Position numbers and translations under genes: made by a program. The notes beneath the pieces were generated by a model. It saw only the letters and a program-made list of their open reading frames with translations. It made no database searches and was not told where the DNA came from. Source: Microbacterium kyungheense (GTDB lineage: Bacteria > Actinomycetota > Actinomycetes > Actinomycetales > Microbacteriaceae). From it: a DNA stretch of 64,000 nucleotides. Shown here in pieces: positions 26,917 to 39,069 of the stretch. Location: assembly GCF_006783905.1 (NCBI RefSeq), contig NZ_VFPE01000002.1, positions 806,001 to 870,000 on the forward strand. The letters run 5' to 3'. Numbering within the stretch: position 1 is the stretch's first letter; each line of letters begins with the position of its first letter.

Positions 26917-28101
26917 GTGCCTGTCTATCTCGATCACGCCGCCACCGCGCCGCTCCGGCCCGAGGCGCGCGACGCGTGGCTGACGGCGGCCTCCGCCGTC
27001 GGCAACGCGTCGTCCATCCACGGCGCCGGGCAGGACGCCCGCCGCACGCTCGAAGAGGCGCGCGAGCGACTGGCCGCCGTGCTGGACGCGGATCCGATCG
27101 AGGTCGTGTTCACCTCGGGCGGCACCGAGGCGGTGAACCTCGCGGTCAAGGGGCTGTGGTGGGCGCGTGACGAGACGACGGATGCCGTCGTGCTGCCTGA
27201 CGGTGAGCATCACGCCACGCTGGACGCCGTCGAGTGGCTGGAGGCGCAGGGTGCCGAGGTGAGGCACGTCCGGCTCGACGCCGTCGGCCGCATCCCCGTC
27301 GGCGCGTTCGGCGGCGCCCTTGCGGGCGCGGCGCTGGCCACGGCGCTCGTGGCGAACAACGAGGTCGGGACGGTCAACGACGCGGCGGCCCTCGCGGATG
27401 CCGCGGCCGCAGCCGGCGTGCCGCTCCACCTCGACGCGGTCGCCGCCTTCGGGCACCTGCCCGTCTCGTTCCGCGGCTGGCGCGGCTCCGCGCACGGGGG
27501 TGCCGGACTGGTGGCGATGAGCGTCTCGGCGCACAAGATCGGCGGCCCCGCCGGCGTCGGCGCGCTCGTCGTGTCGCGCGCCGCCGAAATGACCGCCCTC
27601 GTCCACGGCGGAGCGCAGCAGCGGCGCCTGCGCGCGGGCACGCAGGACGTGGCCGGCGCGGCCGCGTTCGCGGTCGCCGCGGAGCTGGCAGCGGCCGAAC
27701 GCGAGGCGGAGGCCGCGCGGCTCAGCGCGCTGCGGACCCGGCTGGTGGGCGGCATCCGGTCGTCCATCCCCGGGGCGGAGCTGCTCGGCGACCCGGTCGA
27801 CCGCGTGCCGGGCAACGCACATGTGCTGTTCCCGGGAGCATCCGGCGAGACGCTGCTGTTCCTGCTCGATCGGGCCGGCATCTCGGTCTCGACGGGATCG
27901 GCATGCCAGGCGGGAGTCCCCGAGCCGTCGCACGTCGTGCTGGCGCTCGGACGCAGCGACGCCGAGGCCCGGCAGGTGCTGCGCTTCACCCTGGGCCGCA
28001 CCACGACCGCGGAGGACGTGGAGGCTGCGCTGGCGGCGCTTCCCGAGGCCGTGGAGCGCGCGCGTGCGGCATCCGGCCCGCGCACAGGCCGCGCTTCGTA
28101 G
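26917..28101 (+). CDS. Cysteine desulfurase (NifS/IscS type)
   Basis: The 394-aa PLP enzyme takes sulfur from cysteine as a persulfide. It begins VPVYLDHAATAPLRPEA, has FTSGGTEAVNLAV, the cofactor-binding His in DGEHHATLD, NNEVGT, PLP Lys in SVSAHKIGGPAGVGAL and the catalytic Cys in STGSACQAGVPEPS. GTG 26917 follows GAGAGGA at a good distance. Nine bases separate it from mnmA, so it most likely feeds sulfur to tRNA 2-thiouridine synthesis. It could also serve other sulfur acceptors. Confidence 0.94.
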   Translation: MPVYLDHAATAPLRPEARDAWLTAASAVGNASSIHGAGQDARRTLEEARERLAAVLDADPIEVVFTSGGTEAVNLAVKGLWWARDETTDAVVLPDGEHHATLDAVEWLEAQGAEVRHVRLDAVGRIPVGAFGGALAGAALATALVANNEVGTVNDAAALADAAAAAGVPLHLDAVAAFGHLPVSFRGWRGSAHGGAGLVAMSVSAHKIGGPAGVGALVVSRAAEMTALVHGGAQQRRLRAGTQDVAGAAAFAVAAELAAAEREAEAARLSALRTRLVGGIRSSIPGAELLGDPVDRVPGNAHVLFPGASGETLLFLLDRAGISVSTGSACQAGVPEPSHVVLALGRSDAEARQVLRFTLGRTTTAEDVEAALAALPEAVERARAASGPRTGRAS

Positions 28102-28104
28102 ACT
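28099..28104 (+). promoter_or_regulatory. -10 box of mnmA (TAGACT)
   Basis: TAGACT overlaps the stop of the preceding gene and lies 6 nt before the mnmA ATG. mnmA may therefore also be transcribed as a leaderless mRNA from its own promoter. Confidence 0.45.
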
Positions 28105-28110
28105 GGGACC

Positions 28111-29208
28111 ATGCGGATCCTGGCGGCCATGAGCGGTGGAGTGGATTCCGCCGTGGCGGCCGCACGGGCCGTCGAGGCGGGGCACGACGTCGTCGGCGTG
28201 CATCTCGCGCTCTCGCGCGCGGGCGGGACGCTGCGCACGGGCAGCCGCGGCTGCTGCACGATCGAGGACGCCATGGACGCGCGCCGGGCGGCCGATCGCC
28301 TCGGCATCCCGTTCTACGTCTGGGACTTCTCGGAGCGGTTCCGCGACGACGTCATCGAGGACTTCGTGTCGGAGTACCGCGCCGGCCGCACCCCGAACCC
28401 GTGCATGCGCTGCAACGAGAAGATCAAGTTCGCCGCGCTCCTCGAGCGCGCGATCGAGCTCGGCTTCGACGCCGTGTGCACGGGTCATTACGCGACGCTG
28501 GTCGACGGTCCCCAAGGCCTCGAGCTGCACCGGGCCTCAGATGCCGCGAAGGACCAGTCCTACGTGCTCGGCGTGCTCGACGCCGACCAGCTTGCGCACA
28601 CTTATTTCCCGCTCGGATCGACGCCGTCGAAGGCGCTCGTGCGGGCCGAGGCCGAGGAGCGCGGCCTCACGGTCGCGCACAAGCCCGACAGCCATGACAT
28701 CTGCTTCATCCCCGACGGCGACACGCGCGGCTGGCTCGCCGAGCGGGTCGGCGCCGAGCAGGGCGACATCGTCGACCGTTCGGGCGAGGTCATCGGCACG
28801 CACGAGGGCGCGCACGCGTTCACCGTCGGTCAGCGACGTGGGCTGCAGCTCGGCGTGCCCGCCCCGGACGGCAAGCCCCGCTTCGTGCTCGAGGTGCGGC
28901 CGGTGTCGAACACCGTCGTGGTCGGCCCCAAAGAGGCGCTCGCGACGGCCGAGATCGCGGGGGAGCGATACTCGTGGGCCGGGCGTCCGCAGGCCGAGGG
29001 GTCGTTCGTGTGCGACGTGCAGATCCGCGCACACGCCGATCCCGTGCCGGCCACCGCGACGCTCGCGGACGGACGGCTCACCGTCGTGCCCGAGACGCCC
29101 TTCGACGGCGTCGCGCCCGGGCAGACCGCCGTGCTCTACGACGGCACGCGCGTCATCGGCCAGTTCACCATCGCGACCACCGTCTCGGCGGTTCCCGTCT
29201 CGGTGTGA
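28111..29208 (+). CDS. mnmA: tRNA-specific 2-thiouridylase MnmA
   Basis: The 365-aa enzyme puts sulfur on U34 of tRNAs for Lys, Glu and Gln. The PP-loop SGGVDSAV begins at residue 8. The first catalytic Cys is in [12 protein letters not shown] and the second in [18 protein letters not shown] and the TVGQRRGL block are family hallmarks. The C-terminal beta-barrel is present. It follows a cysteine desulfurase gene, the likely sulfur source. A possible terminator follows directly. Confidence 0.95.
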   Translation: MRILAAMSGGVDSAVAAARAVEAGHDVVGVHLALSRAGGTLRTGSRGCCTIEDAMDARRAADRLGIPFYVWDFSERFRDDVIEDFVSEYRAGRTPNPCMRCNEKIKFAALLERAIELGFDAVCTGHYATLVDGPQGLELHRASDAAKDQSYVLGVLDADQLAHTYFPLGSTPSKALVRAEAEERGLTVAHKPDSHDICFIPDGDTRGWLAERVGAEQGDIVDRSGEVIGTHEGAHAFTVGQRRGLQLGVPAPDGKPRFVLEVRPVSNTVVVGPKEALATAEIAGERYSWAGRPQAEGSFVCDVQIRAHADPVPATATLADGRLTVVPETPFDGVAPGQTAVLYDGTRVIGQFTIATTVSAVPVSV

Positions 29209-29209
29209 T

Positions 29210-29233
29210 CCGTGGCGGGCGAGGCCGCCACGG
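29210..29233 (+). terminator. Hairpin after mnmA
   Basis: CCGTGGCGG/CCGCCACGG forms a perfect 9-bp stem with a 6-nt loop, 1 nt after the mnmA stop. No T-run is present. Confidence 0.5.
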
Positions 29234-29252
29234 CGGTGTCGGCACCCCCTCC

Positions 29253-31598
<2,346 letters not shown>

Positions 31599-31671
31599 GT
31601 GCGGGAGGGCGGGCGACCACGTCAGTGTCGTAGGTATGTTCTAACGTCGAGGCATCGACGAAAGGACCCCC

Positions 31672-32163
31672 ATGATCACCGCTCTCACGCCGTCGTCGCT
31701 CGCCTGGATGGACGACGAGGACCGGCGCACGGCGCAGACGATCCGCGCGCATGGCACCCGCAACGAGTACGTCTTCGGCGACATGTCGAAGCGCGAGGCG
31801 CCGTTCGCCTACACGATCGGGCTCTTCGGTCTGGGTCACCCCGAGCTCCTGGTGTTCGGGCTCGACCCGCGGACGTCCGCGCTGCTGCTGGACGACGTCG
31901 CCGGGCGGGTCCGCGCCGGCGAAGATCTGCGAACCGGCCAGGTTGTGACCTTCGCGGGGTGGCGGCACCGCGTCACCGTCGAGACGCTGACCAACCCGGG
32001 TGACATCGTGTTCGCCGCGAACCGCTACTACGCTCGCGCCGACGAGCACTCGGTCCCCGTCTTCCAGCTGACCTACGACGACCGCGACGGTCGCTTCCCG
32101 TGGGAGGACGGCTACGACACCGCCGCCTGGCTCCAGCCGCGGCCCGGCACGTTCCGCGCGTGA
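31672..32163 (+). CDS. DUF4262 domain protein
   Basis: The 163-aa protein has the DUF4262 pattern: APFAYTIGLFGLGHPELLVFGLD near the middle, then FAANRYYARADEHSVPVFQLTYDDRDGRFPWE. The family has no known activity to me. It is soluble, with no metal-binding cluster beyond scattered His. A GAAAGGA ribosome binding site lies before the ATG. It stands alone between ligA and the convergent acyl-CoA ligase gene. Confidence 0.85.
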   Translation: MITALTPSSLAWMDDEDRRTAQTIRAHGTRNEYVFGDMSKREAPFAYTIGLFGLGHPELLVFGLDPRTSALLLDDVAGRVRAGEDLRTGQVVTFAGWRHRVTVETLTNPGDIVFAANRYYARADEHSVPVFQLTYDDRDGRFPWEDGYDTAAWLQPRPGTFRA

Positions 32164-32183
32164 GGGAAGGTGCGCGACCGTGC

Positions 32184-33884
32184 TCAGGCGCCGGTGGTGA
32201 GGGCGAGCAGGCGGTCGCGCACCTGCCGGCGCAGGACTTTGCCGATGAGCGAGGTCGGCAGCTCGTCCACGACGAAGATGCGACGCGGCACCTTGTACGG
32301 AGTGAGGATGCCTCGCGCGAAGTCCCGGATCGCCTCGACGTCGATCTCCTGACCGGGTGCCACCACGATCGCCGCGACGACCTCCTCGCCGGAGTGCTCG
32401 CTCGGCAGTCCGACGACGGCGGCGTCCTCGACCTCGGGGTGCTGCCGCAGTGCGTTCTCGACCTCGGTCGGTGCGACGTTGAAGCCGCCCGTGATGATGA
32501 GCTCCTTGATGCGGTCGACGATGCGCACGAAGCCGGCGTCGTCGATCGTGACGATGTCGCCGGTGCGGAACCAGCCGTCGACGAAGACGGCCTCGGTCTC
32601 TTCGGGCTTGCCGTAGTACCCGCTGAACACCTGCGGGCCGCGCACGAGCAGTTCGCCGCGCTCCCCGCGCGGCACATCGCGCGTGGGCTCGTCCGGGTCG
32701 ACCACGCGGCACTCGGTGCCGGGCAGCGGCAGCCCGACCGTTCCGGGCACGCGGTTGTCGGCGACGGGGTTCGCCATCAGCACGGGGGAGCACTCGCTGA
32801 GGCCGTAGCCCTCGACGAGGAATCCGCCCGTGGCGGCCTCGAAGGGCACCACGAGTTCGTGGGGGAGCGCCATCGCGCCCGAGATGGCCACCTCGGTGCC
32901 GGCGAGCGACACGCCCTCCTCGCGGGCGGCCTTCAGCAGGCGCTCCGCGATCGGCGGGACGAGGGGGAGGAAGGTGGCCGGGTGCTTCTTGGTCACCTCG
33001 AGCACCATGTCGGGATCGAATTTCGGGAACAGCACGAGCCGCGCGCCCATCGACATCGCGAAGGTCAGGCACAGCGTCAGCCCGTAGGCGTGGAACATCG
33101 GCAGCACCGCGTACACGACGCAGCCGTCGCCGCGCACGATCGACGGCACCCAGGCGCGTGCCTGTGCCGCGTTCGACAGCAGGTTGCGGTGGGTCAGCGC
33201 CGCGCCCTTCGGGGTCCCGGTCGTCCCGCTCGTGTACTGGATGAGCGCGAGGTCATCGGTCGCCGGGCGCGGATGGGATGCCGGCAGCGCGGTGGTGCCG
33301 ACCACCTGCTCCCACGGCACCGTGCCCGACACGCGCTCGGTGAGCGCGGCACGCGCCTCGCGGGCCTTCGCGATCGGAAGGCCGAGCGCCAGCCGCGTGC
33401 CGAACGGCATGGCCTTGGTCACGTCGACCGAGACGAGGCTCGTGAGCGCGAGGTCTGCGGGGAAGTCCTGGACCGTCCGCACGACTTTCGTCCACACGAT
33501 CGCGTGCTTCGCGCCGTGGTCCTCGAACTGCTTGCGCAGCTCGCGCGGCGTGTACAGCGGATTGTGCTCGATGACGACCGCGCCCAGCCGCAGGATCGCG
33601 TAGAACGCCACGATGTGCTGCGGGCAGTTGGGCAGGACGATCGCGACCGGGTCGCCGGCCTTGACGCCCAGATCGCGCAGGCCCGCCGCGGCACGCTCGA
33701 TCTGCTCGTGGAGCGAGCGGTACGACGTCTCGCGACCGAAGAACTGCAGAGCCGCGGCGTCCGGGTAGTCCCTGGCCGACGCGTCGACGATGTCGACGAG
33801 CGAGCCGGTCACCGGGGTGAGGTCTTCGGGGACGCCTGCCGCGTAGCTGGCGGTCCACGGGCGCGGCGGATCGTATGTCGTCAC
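32184..33884 (-). CDS. Long-chain acyl-CoA ligase (FadD-like)
   Basis: The 566-aa ANL-family enzyme activates fatty acids to acyl-CoA through acyl-AMP. The P-loop-like motif YTSGTTGTPKGAALTH, the A5 motif EGYGLSECSPV, the A7/A8 region GWFRTGDIVTIDD and DRIKELIITGG, and the late catalytic Lys in SLIGKVLRR are all present. GTG 33884 was chosen because a TAGGCT -10 box lies 7 nt upstream and the start VTTYDPPRPW fits. The frame stays open upstream. Divergent from gatC. Confidence 0.93.
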   Translation of the reverse strand: MTTYDPPRPWTASYAAGVPEDLTPVTGSLVDIVDASARDYPDAAALQFFGRETSYRSLHEQIERAAAGLRDLGVKAGDPVAIVLPNCPQHIVAFYAILRLGAVVIEHNPLYTPRELRKQFEDHGAKHAIVWTKVVRTVQDFPADLALTSLVSVDVTKAMPFGTRLALGLPIAKAREARAALTERVSGTVPWEQVVGTTALPASHPRPATDDLALIQYTSGTTGTPKGAALTHRNLLSNAAQARAWVPSIVRGDGCVVYAVLPMFHAYGLTLCLTFAMSMGARLVLFPKFDPDMVLEVTKKHPATFLPLVPPIAERLLKAAREEGVSLAGTEVAISGAMALPHELVVPFEAATGGFLVEGYGLSECSPVLMANPVADNRVPGTVGLPLPGTECRVVDPDEPTRDVPRGERGELLVRGPQVFSGYYGKPEETEAVFVDGWFRTGDIVTIDDAGFVRIVDRIKELIITGGFNVAPTEVENALRQHPEVEDAAVVGLPSEHSGEEVVAAIVVAPGQEIDVEAIRDFARGILTPYKVPRRIFVVDELPTSLIGKVLRRQVRDRLLALTTGA

Positions 33885-33891
33885 GGCGATC

Positions 33892-33897
33892 AGCCTA
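33892..33897 (-). promoter_or_regulatory. -10 box of acyl-CoA ligase gene (TAGGCT)
   Basis: TAGGCT on the minus strand lies 7 nt before GTG 33884, a leaderless arrangement. Confidence 0.5.
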
Positions 33898-33940
33898 CGC
33901 CGCGGCCGGGCGCGGGACAGTCTGTCCACCGGGGCCCCGG

Positions 33941-33946
33941 TAGTCT
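33941..33946 (+). promoter_or_regulatory. -10 box of gatCAB operon (TAGTCT)
   Basis: TAGTCT lies 6 nt before the gatC GTG, so the operon mRNA is probably leaderless. No Shine-Dalgarno sequence is seen. Confidence 0.5.
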
Positions 33947-33952
33947 TGACGG

Positions 33953-34252
33953 GTGTCTGAAATCACCCCCGATCTCGTGCGCCATCTCGGTGTGCTCGCC
34001 CGGATCCAGCTGAGCGACGAGGAGGTCGACCGCCTCACCGGCCAGCTCGACGTCATCGTCGACAACATCGCCAAGGTGTCCGAGGTGGCCACGCCCGACG
34101 TTCCCGCGACGAGCCACCCGATCGCCCTCCAGAACGTGTTCCGCCCGGATGTCGCGGGTGGTCAGCTGAGCCCGGCGCAGGTGCTGCAGAACGCACCGGA
34201 CGCGGCAGACGGCCGCTTCCGCGTGACCGCGATCCTCGGCGAAGAGCAGTAA
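33953..34252 (+). CDS. gatC: Aspartyl/glutamyl-tRNA amidotransferase subunit C
   Basis: The 99-aa small subunit stabilises GatA and joins it to GatB. It begins VSEITPDLVRHLGVLARIQLSDEE and has the late VFRPD and GRFRVTAIL segments typical of GatC. GTG 33953 follows a TAGTCT -10 box by 6 nt. First gene of the gatCAB operon, which makes Gln-tRNA(Gln) and/or Asn-tRNA(Asn) by transamidation. A 9-nt gap leads to gatA. Confidence 0.95.
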   Translation: MSEITPDLVRHLGVLARIQLSDEEVDRLTGQLDVIVDNIAKVSEVATPDVPATSHPIALQNVFRPDVAGGQLSPAQVLQNAPDAADGRFRVTAILGEEQ

Positions 34253-34261
34253 GGGGCTGTC

Positions 34262-35809
34262 GTGACCGATCTCACCACGCTGAGCGCCGCCGCGCTCGCA
34301 GACAAACTCGCCGCCGGTGACGTGTCGAGCGTCGAGGCGACGCAGGCCCACCTGGACCGCATCGCCGCAGTGGATGCCGACATCCACGCCTTCCTCCACG
34401 TCAGCGACCACGCTCTCGACGTCGCGGCCGACATCGACCGCCGCCGCGCCGCCGGCGAGCAGCTGAGCCCCGTCGCGGGCGTGCCGCTCGCGATCAAGGA
34501 CGTGCTGGTCACTACCGACATGCCGTCGACGAGCGGTTCGAGGATCCTCGAGGGCTACCTGTCGCCGTACGACGCGACCGTCGTCGCGCGGGCGCGTGCC
34601 GCCGGACTCGTGCCGCTGGGCAAGACCAACATGGACGAGTTCGCCATGGGCTCGTCCACCGAGCACTCCGCGTACGGCCCGACCCGCAACCCGTGGGACC
34701 ACGACCGCATCCCGGGTGGCTCGGGCGGTGGCTCGGCGGCCGCCGTCGCCGCGTTCGAGGCGCCGCTCGCGCTCGGCTCCGACACCGGCGGCTCGATCCG
34801 TCAGCCCGCGCACGTGACCGGCACGGTCGGCCTCAAGCCGACCTACGGCGCGGTCAGTCGCTACGGTGCCATCGCACTCGCGTCGAGCCTGGACCAGGTG
34901 GGCCCTGTCACCCGCACCGTGCTGGACTCGGGTCTCCTGCACGACGTCATCGGCGGGCACGACCCGCACGACTCGACGTCGCTGAAGCACGCCTGGCCCT
35001 CGTTCGCCGCCGCAGCCCGCGAAGGCGCGACCGGCGAGGTGCTCAAGGGACTCAAGGTCGGCGTCATCCGCGAGCTGCCCGACAGCGGGTTCCAGCAGGG
35101 CGTATCGGAGTCGTTCCGCGCCGCGCTGGCCGCCATGGAGGCGCAGGGCGCCGAGATCGTCGAGATCAGCGCACCGCACTTCGAGTACGGCGTCGCCGCG
35201 TACTACCTGATCCTCCCGGCCGAGGCATCCAGCAACCTCGCCAAGTTCGACTCGGTGCGCTTCGGCATGCGCGTCGACGTGCCCGGCGGCACCGTCGAGG
35301 ACGTCATGGCGCGCACGCGCGATGCAGGATTCGGCGAAGAGGTCAAGCGCCGCATCATCCTCGGCACCTACGCGCTGTCGGCGGGGTACTACGACGCGTA
35401 CTACGGGTCGGCTCAGAAGGTGCGCACGCTCATCCAGCGCGACTTCGCCGACGCCTTCGCACAGGTGGACGTCATCGCGACCCCCTCGGCACCCACGACC
35501 GCGTTCAAGCTCGGCGAGAAGATCGACGATCCGCTGCAGATGTACCTGAACGACGTCACGACGATCCCCGCGAACCTCGCGGGCGTTCCGGGCATCTCGA
35601 TCCCCTCGGGCCTGGCAGCCGAGGACGGCCTGCCCGTCGGCATCCAATTCCTCGCCCCGGCGTACGAGGATGCGCGACTGTACCGGGTCGGCGCCGCCCT
35701 GGAGGCGCTGCTGGTGGACTCGTGGGGAGGACCGCTCCTCGACCGGGCGCCGCGGTTGCTGAGCGAGCGAAGCGAGACGAAGTACGGCGCGAACGGAGGT
35801 GCCCGCTGA
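34262..35809 (+). CDS. gatA: Aspartyl/glutamyl-tRNA amidotransferase subunit A
   Basis: The 515-aa amidase subunit releases ammonia from glutamine. The Ser-cisSer-Lys triad can be seen: Lys in PLAIKDVL, cis-Ser in [10 protein letters not shown] and nucleophile Ser in [10 protein letters not shown]. The Gly-rich amidase signature and [10 protein letters not shown] are also present. GTG 34262 follows AAGGGG. Its stop overlaps the gatB ATG (TGATG), so translation is coupled. Confidence 0.97.
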   Translation: MTDLTTLSAAALADKLAAGDVSSVEATQAHLDRIAAVDADIHAFLHVSDHALDVAADIDRRRAAGEQLSPVAGVPLAIKDVLVTTDMPSTSGSRILEGYLSPYDATVVARARAAGLVPLGKTNMDEFAMGSSTEHSAYGPTRNPWDHDRIPGGSGGGSAAAVAAFEAPLALGSDTGGSIRQPAHVTGTVGLKPTYGAVSRYGAIALASSLDQVGPVTRTVLDSGLLHDVIGGHDPHDSTSLKHAWPSFAAAAREGATGEVLKGLKVGVIRELPDSGFQQGVSESFRAALAAMEAQGAEIVEISAPHFEYGVAAYYLILPAEASSNLAKFDSVRFGMRVDVPGGTVEDVMARTRDAGFGEEVKRRIILGTYALSAGYYDAYYGSAQKVRTLIQRDFADAFAQVDVIATPSAPTTAFKLGEKIDDPLQMYLNDVTTIPANLAGVPGISIPSGLAAEDGLPVGIQFLAPAYEDARLYRVGAALEALLVDSWGGPLLDRAPRLLSERSETKYGANGGAR

Positions 35810-37326
35810 TGGCGAAGGACAAGCTGATGGACTTCGACAAGGCGCTCGAACTGTACGAGCCGGTGCTCGGGTTCGAGGTGCACGTCGAGCTGAACACCGA
35901 GACCAAGATGTTCTCGTCGGCGCCGAACCCGGCTCATCCGTCGCAGCACGACGCCGAGCCGAACACGCTCGTCGCTCCCGTCGACATGGGGCTTCCGGGT
36001 GCGCTGCCGGTCGTGAACGAGCAGGCGGTGCGCTACTCGATCAGCCTGGGTCTCGCCCTCGGCTGCTCGATCGCGCCGTCGAGCCGCTTCGCGCGCAAGA
36101 ACTACTTCTACCCCGACCTCGGCAAGAACTACCAGATCTCGCAGTACGACGAGCCGATCGCGTTCGAGGGCGAGGTCGAGATCGAGCTCGAGGACGGCAC
36201 GCTCGTGCAGATCCCGATCGAGCGCGCCCACATGGAAGAGGATGCCGGCAAGCTGACGCACGTCGGCGGCGCGACCGGCCGCATCCAGGGCGCCGAGTAC
36301 TCGCTCGTCGACTACAACCGCGCCGGTGTGCCGCTCGTCGAGATCGTCACCAAGCCGATCTTCGGCGCGGAGGCGAATGCGCCCAAGCTCGCGGCGGCCT
36401 ACGTCCGCGCGATCCGTGACATCGTGATCGGCCTAGGCATCTCCGAGGCGCGGATGGAACGCGGCAACCTGCGCTGCGACGCCAACGTCTCGCTGCGCCC
36501 GCGCGGCCAGGAGAAGCTCGGCACCCGCACCGAGACGAAGAACGTCAACTCGATGCGCTCCGTCGAGCGCGCCGTGCGCTACGAGATCCAGCGTCAGGCG
36601 GCCATCCTGGCGGACGGCGGCACCATCACGCAGGAGACGCGGCACTGGCACGAGGACACCGGCACGACCTCGCCGGGTCGCCCGAAGTCCGACGCCGACG
36701 ACTACCGGTACTTCCCCGAGCCCGACCTGCTTCCGGTGGCCCCGGCGCCGGAGCTGATCGAAGAGCTCCGTGCCGCGCTGCCCGAGCAGCCGGCGGTGCG
36801 CCGTCGCCGGCTGAAGGCCGAGTGGGGCTTCTCCGACATCGACTTCCAGGGTGTCGTCAACGGCGGGGTGCTGAACGAGGTCGAGGCCACGATCGCTGCC
36901 GGCGCGTCGCCGGCCGCGTCGCGCAAGTGGTGGACGGGCGAGATCGCACGCATCGCGAACGCCGAAGGGCGCGAGCCGGCCGATCTGGTGACTCCGGCCG
37001 ACGTCGCCGCACTCCAGGCACTGGTCGATGCGGGGACCCTGACCGACAAGCTGGCCCGCCAGGTGCTCGAAGGCGTCATCGCAGGAGAGGGTGCGCCGCA
37101 GGAGGTCGTCGACGCCCGCGGTCTGGCCGTCGTCTCTGACGACGGTGCGCTGATCGCCGCGATCGACGAGGCCCTGGCCGCCCAGCCCGACGTGCTCGAG
37201 AAGATCCGCGACGGCAAGGTGCAGGCCGCCGGCGCCGTCATCGGTGCTGTGATGAAGGCGATGAAGGGCCAGGCCGACGCGGCGCGTGTGCGCGAGCTCG
37301 TCCTGGAGCGCGCCGGCACCGCCTGA
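35809..37326 (+). CDS. gatB: Aspartyl/glutamyl-tRNA amidotransferase subunit B
   Basis: The 505-aa subunit binds and phosphorylates the mischarged tRNA and receives ammonia from Gat[63 protein letters not shown], and [10 protein letters not shown] with TETKNVNS are the family blocks. The C-terminal YqeY-like domain ends the protein. ATG 35809 overlaps the gatA stop. The long upstream open frame is a shadow of gatA. Confidence 0.97.
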   Translation: MAKDKLMDFDKALELYEPVLGFEVHVELNTETKMFSSAPNPAHPSQHDAEPNTLVAPVDMGLPGALPVVNEQAVRYSISLGLALGCSIAPSSRFARKNYFYPDLGKNYQISQYDEPIAFEGEVEIELEDGTLVQIPIERAHMEEDAGKLTHVGGATGRIQGAEYSLVDYNRAGVPLVEIVTKPIFGAEANAPKLAAAYVRAIRDIVIGLGISEARMERGNLRCDANVSLRPRGQEKLGTRTETKNVNSMRSVERAVRYEIQRQAAILADGGTITQETRHWHEDTGTTSPGRPKSDADDYRYFPEPDLLPVAPAPELIEELRAALPEQPAVRRRRLKAEWGFSDIDFQGVVNGGVLNEVEATIAAGASPAASRKWWTGEIARIANAEGREPADLVTPADVAALQALVDAGTLTDKLARQVLEGVIAGEGAPQEVVDARGLAVVSDDGALIAAIDEALAAQPDVLEKIRDGKVQAAGAVIGAVMKAMKGQADAARVRELVLERAGTA

Positions 37327-37343
37327 TCGGCGAGTCCCGCAGA

Positions 37344-37392
37344 ACATCGGACAGTGGGGCGGATCCTGCGGGACCGCCCCACTGTCCGATGT
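37344..37392 (+). terminator. Perfect 19-bp inverted repeat between gatB and dinB
   Basis: Arms 37344-37362 and 37374-37392 are exact reverse complements around an 11-nt loop, 18 nt after gatB and 25 nt before dinB. A second pair, GTCCCGCAG (37334-37342) and CTGCGGGAC (37366-37374), could compete with it. There is no T-run. It is most simply the gatCAB terminator, but it may also affect dinB expression. Confidence 0.65.
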
Positions 37393-37417
37393 CGGAGCCC
37401 CCTGAAAGGATCGACGC

Positions 37418-38680
37418 ATGGGGCGTGGCGACGGTACGGGGCGGATCGTCTCGCCCGAGGACGCCGACGACACCGGGACCGGCATCCTCCATGTCGACAT
37501 GGACGCCTTCTACGCGTCGGTCGAGCAGCTCGATGATCCGTCGCTGCGCGGCAAGGCCATCATCATCGGCGCCCCCGAAAGCCGCTCGGTGGTCTCCAGC
37601 GCCTCGTACGAGGCGCGGCGATACGGAGTCCGCTCGGCGATGCCCGTCAGCCAGGCGCTGCGCCTGTGCCCCCACGCGATCGTGGTGCTGCCGCATTTCG
37701 AGCGCTACCTGGCGCTCTCTGCCCAGGTGATGCGGATCTTCCGGGACGTGACGCCGCTGGTCGAGCCGCTCTCGATCGACGAGGCGTTCCTCGACGTCCG
37801 CGGCGCGCGGCGCCTGTGGGGGAGCCCGGGCGTGATCGCGCGGATGCTGCGCGCCCGAGTCCTCGACGAGACGGGGCTCTCCTGCAGCATCGGCGTGGCC
37901 GCGACCAAGCACGTCGCCAAGATGGCGTCGACGATCAGCAAGCCGGACGGCCTCCTCATCGTCGCCGAGGCCGACACCGCCGCCTTCCTCGGACCGCGTT
38001 CGGTGCGCGCCCTGTGGGGTGTGGGTCCCAAGGCCTCCGAGGCGCTCGAGCGGCGCGGCATCCGCACGATCGCCGATGCGCGCGAGGCGCCGCGCGAGGT
38101 GCTCGATCGCGCCCTCGGGCCGGCGATGGGTGACCGCGTCTGGCATCTCGCGCGGGGCATCGACGCACGCGAGATCGACACCTCGCGCGTGGAGAAGAGC
38201 ATCGGCCACGAAGAGACCTTCCACGAAGACATCGGCGACGACGCGGTGCTGCGATCCGAACTGCGACGGCTGGCCGACCGCGTCGGCACCCGCCTGCGCG
38301 AGAACGGCTGGGAGGCGTCGACGGTCGCCATCAAGGTGCGGTTCGCCGATTTCACCACCATCTCGCGGTCCCAGACGCTCGCCGAGCCCACTGCGGTGGG
38401 GCAGCGGATCGGGGATGCCGCGCACGAGCTGTTCGCCGCGGTCGACCGGTCCCTTCCGGTCAGGCTCATCGGCGTCCGCGCGGAGAAGCTGCGTCCGTCG
38501 GGAACCGCCCTCCCCGGTCTGTGGGACGACGATGAGGGATGGCGGCGGCTGGAGGACGCACTGGACGACGCGACCGCGCGGTTCGGTCGGGGCGCCGTCA
38601 CGCGGGCGACCAATCTCGGGTCGCGCGGTGGGGGCACCCTCCCGTCGAGCCCGCCTGCGCCACGTCTCGACGAAGGCTGA
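37418..38680 (+). CDS. dinB: DNA polymerase IV (Y family)
   Basis: The 420-aa translesion polymerase has catalytic Asp in HVDMDAFYASVEQ and Asp-Glu in LSIDEAFLDV. The SYEARRYGVRSAM finger segment, thumb and little-finger domains are present. GVAATKHVAKMAS is typical. It lacks a recognisable C-terminal sliding-clamp motif, although the Pro/Ser-rich end is divergent. A GAAAGGA site precedes the ATG. I found no LexA box upstream. The 19-bp inverted repeat before it is unusual. Confidence 0.95.
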   Translation: MGRGDGTGRIVSPEDADDTGTGILHVDMDAFYASVEQLDDPSLRGKAIIIGAPESRSVVSSASYEARRYGVRSAMPVSQALRLCPHAIVVLPHFERYLALSAQVMRIFRDVTPLVEPLSIDEAFLDVRGARRLWGSPGVIARMLRARVLDETGLSCSIGVAATKHVAKMASTISKPDGLLIVAEADTAAFLGPRSVRALWGVGPKASEALERRGIRTIADAREAPREVLDRALGPAMGDRVWHLARGIDAREIDTSRVEKSIGHEETFHEDIGDDAVLRSELRRLADRVGTRLRENGWEASTVAIKVRFADFTTISRSQTLAEPTAVGQRIGDAAHELFAAVDRSLPVRLIGVRAEKLRPSGTALPGLWDDDEGWRRLEDALDDATARFGRGAVTRATNLGSRGGGTLPSSPPAPRLDEG

Positions 38681-38736
38681 CGGGCCGGATCGCCCGCCGT
38701 GCGCCGGATCGTCTGTGCCGGAGCGCGAACGCCCGC

Positions 38737-38742
38737 TACGTT
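38737..38742 (+). promoter_or_regulatory. -10 box (TACGTT)
   Basis: TACGTT lies 6 nt before ATG 38749. GGAGG in the gap is too close to the start to serve well as a ribosome binding site. Confidence 0.4.
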
Positions 38743-38748
38743 GGAGGC

Positions 38749-39069
38749 ATGCCCAACATCGCACTCGAACTCGGCAAGCAGTCGGCGGCCTTCGGCGTGA
38801 AGAGCGCATACGGCGAGCAGCAGGACGTGGACGGCGTCCGGCTCATCCCCGTCGCCGTGACGTGGTCCGGCTTCGGCGGCGGGTCCGATGAGGTCGGCAA
38901 CGGCGGCGGCGGAGGTGGCGGCTACGCGATCCCCGTGGGGGCGTACATCCGCCGCGGCGACGATCTGCGCTTCGAACCCAACATCATCGCCCTGCTCACC
39001 GTGGCGGTGCCGTTCGTGTTCTTCGCCGGTCGCGCCCTCAGCCGTGTCATCCGCGCCCTCAAGAAGTGA
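38749..39069 (+). CDS. GerW/YtfJ-like small membrane protein
   Basis: The 106-aa protein contains VRLIPVAVTWSGFGGGS, a run of glycines at about residues 53-59, and GYAIPVGAYIRRGDDLRFEPN. This matches the GerW (YtfJ) sporulation-protein-like family. One C-terminal membrane segment (about residues 82-97) ends in basic RVIRALKK, giving a tail-anchored topology. This lineage does not make endospores, so the role must differ. ATG 38749 follows a TACGTT -10 box at 6 nt. The frame is open upstream inside dinB, but that part is a shadow. Confidence 0.82.
   Translation: MPNIALELGKQSAAFGVKSAYGEQQDVDGVRLIPVAVTWSGFGGGSDEVGNGGGGGGGYAIPVGAYIRRGDDLRFEPNIIALLTVAVPFVFFAGRALSRVIRALKK

Noticed and set aside
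37393..37417. SOS box before dinB
   Set aside because: No TCGAAC-N4-GTTCGA-like site was found here. The inverted repeat upstream does not resemble it.
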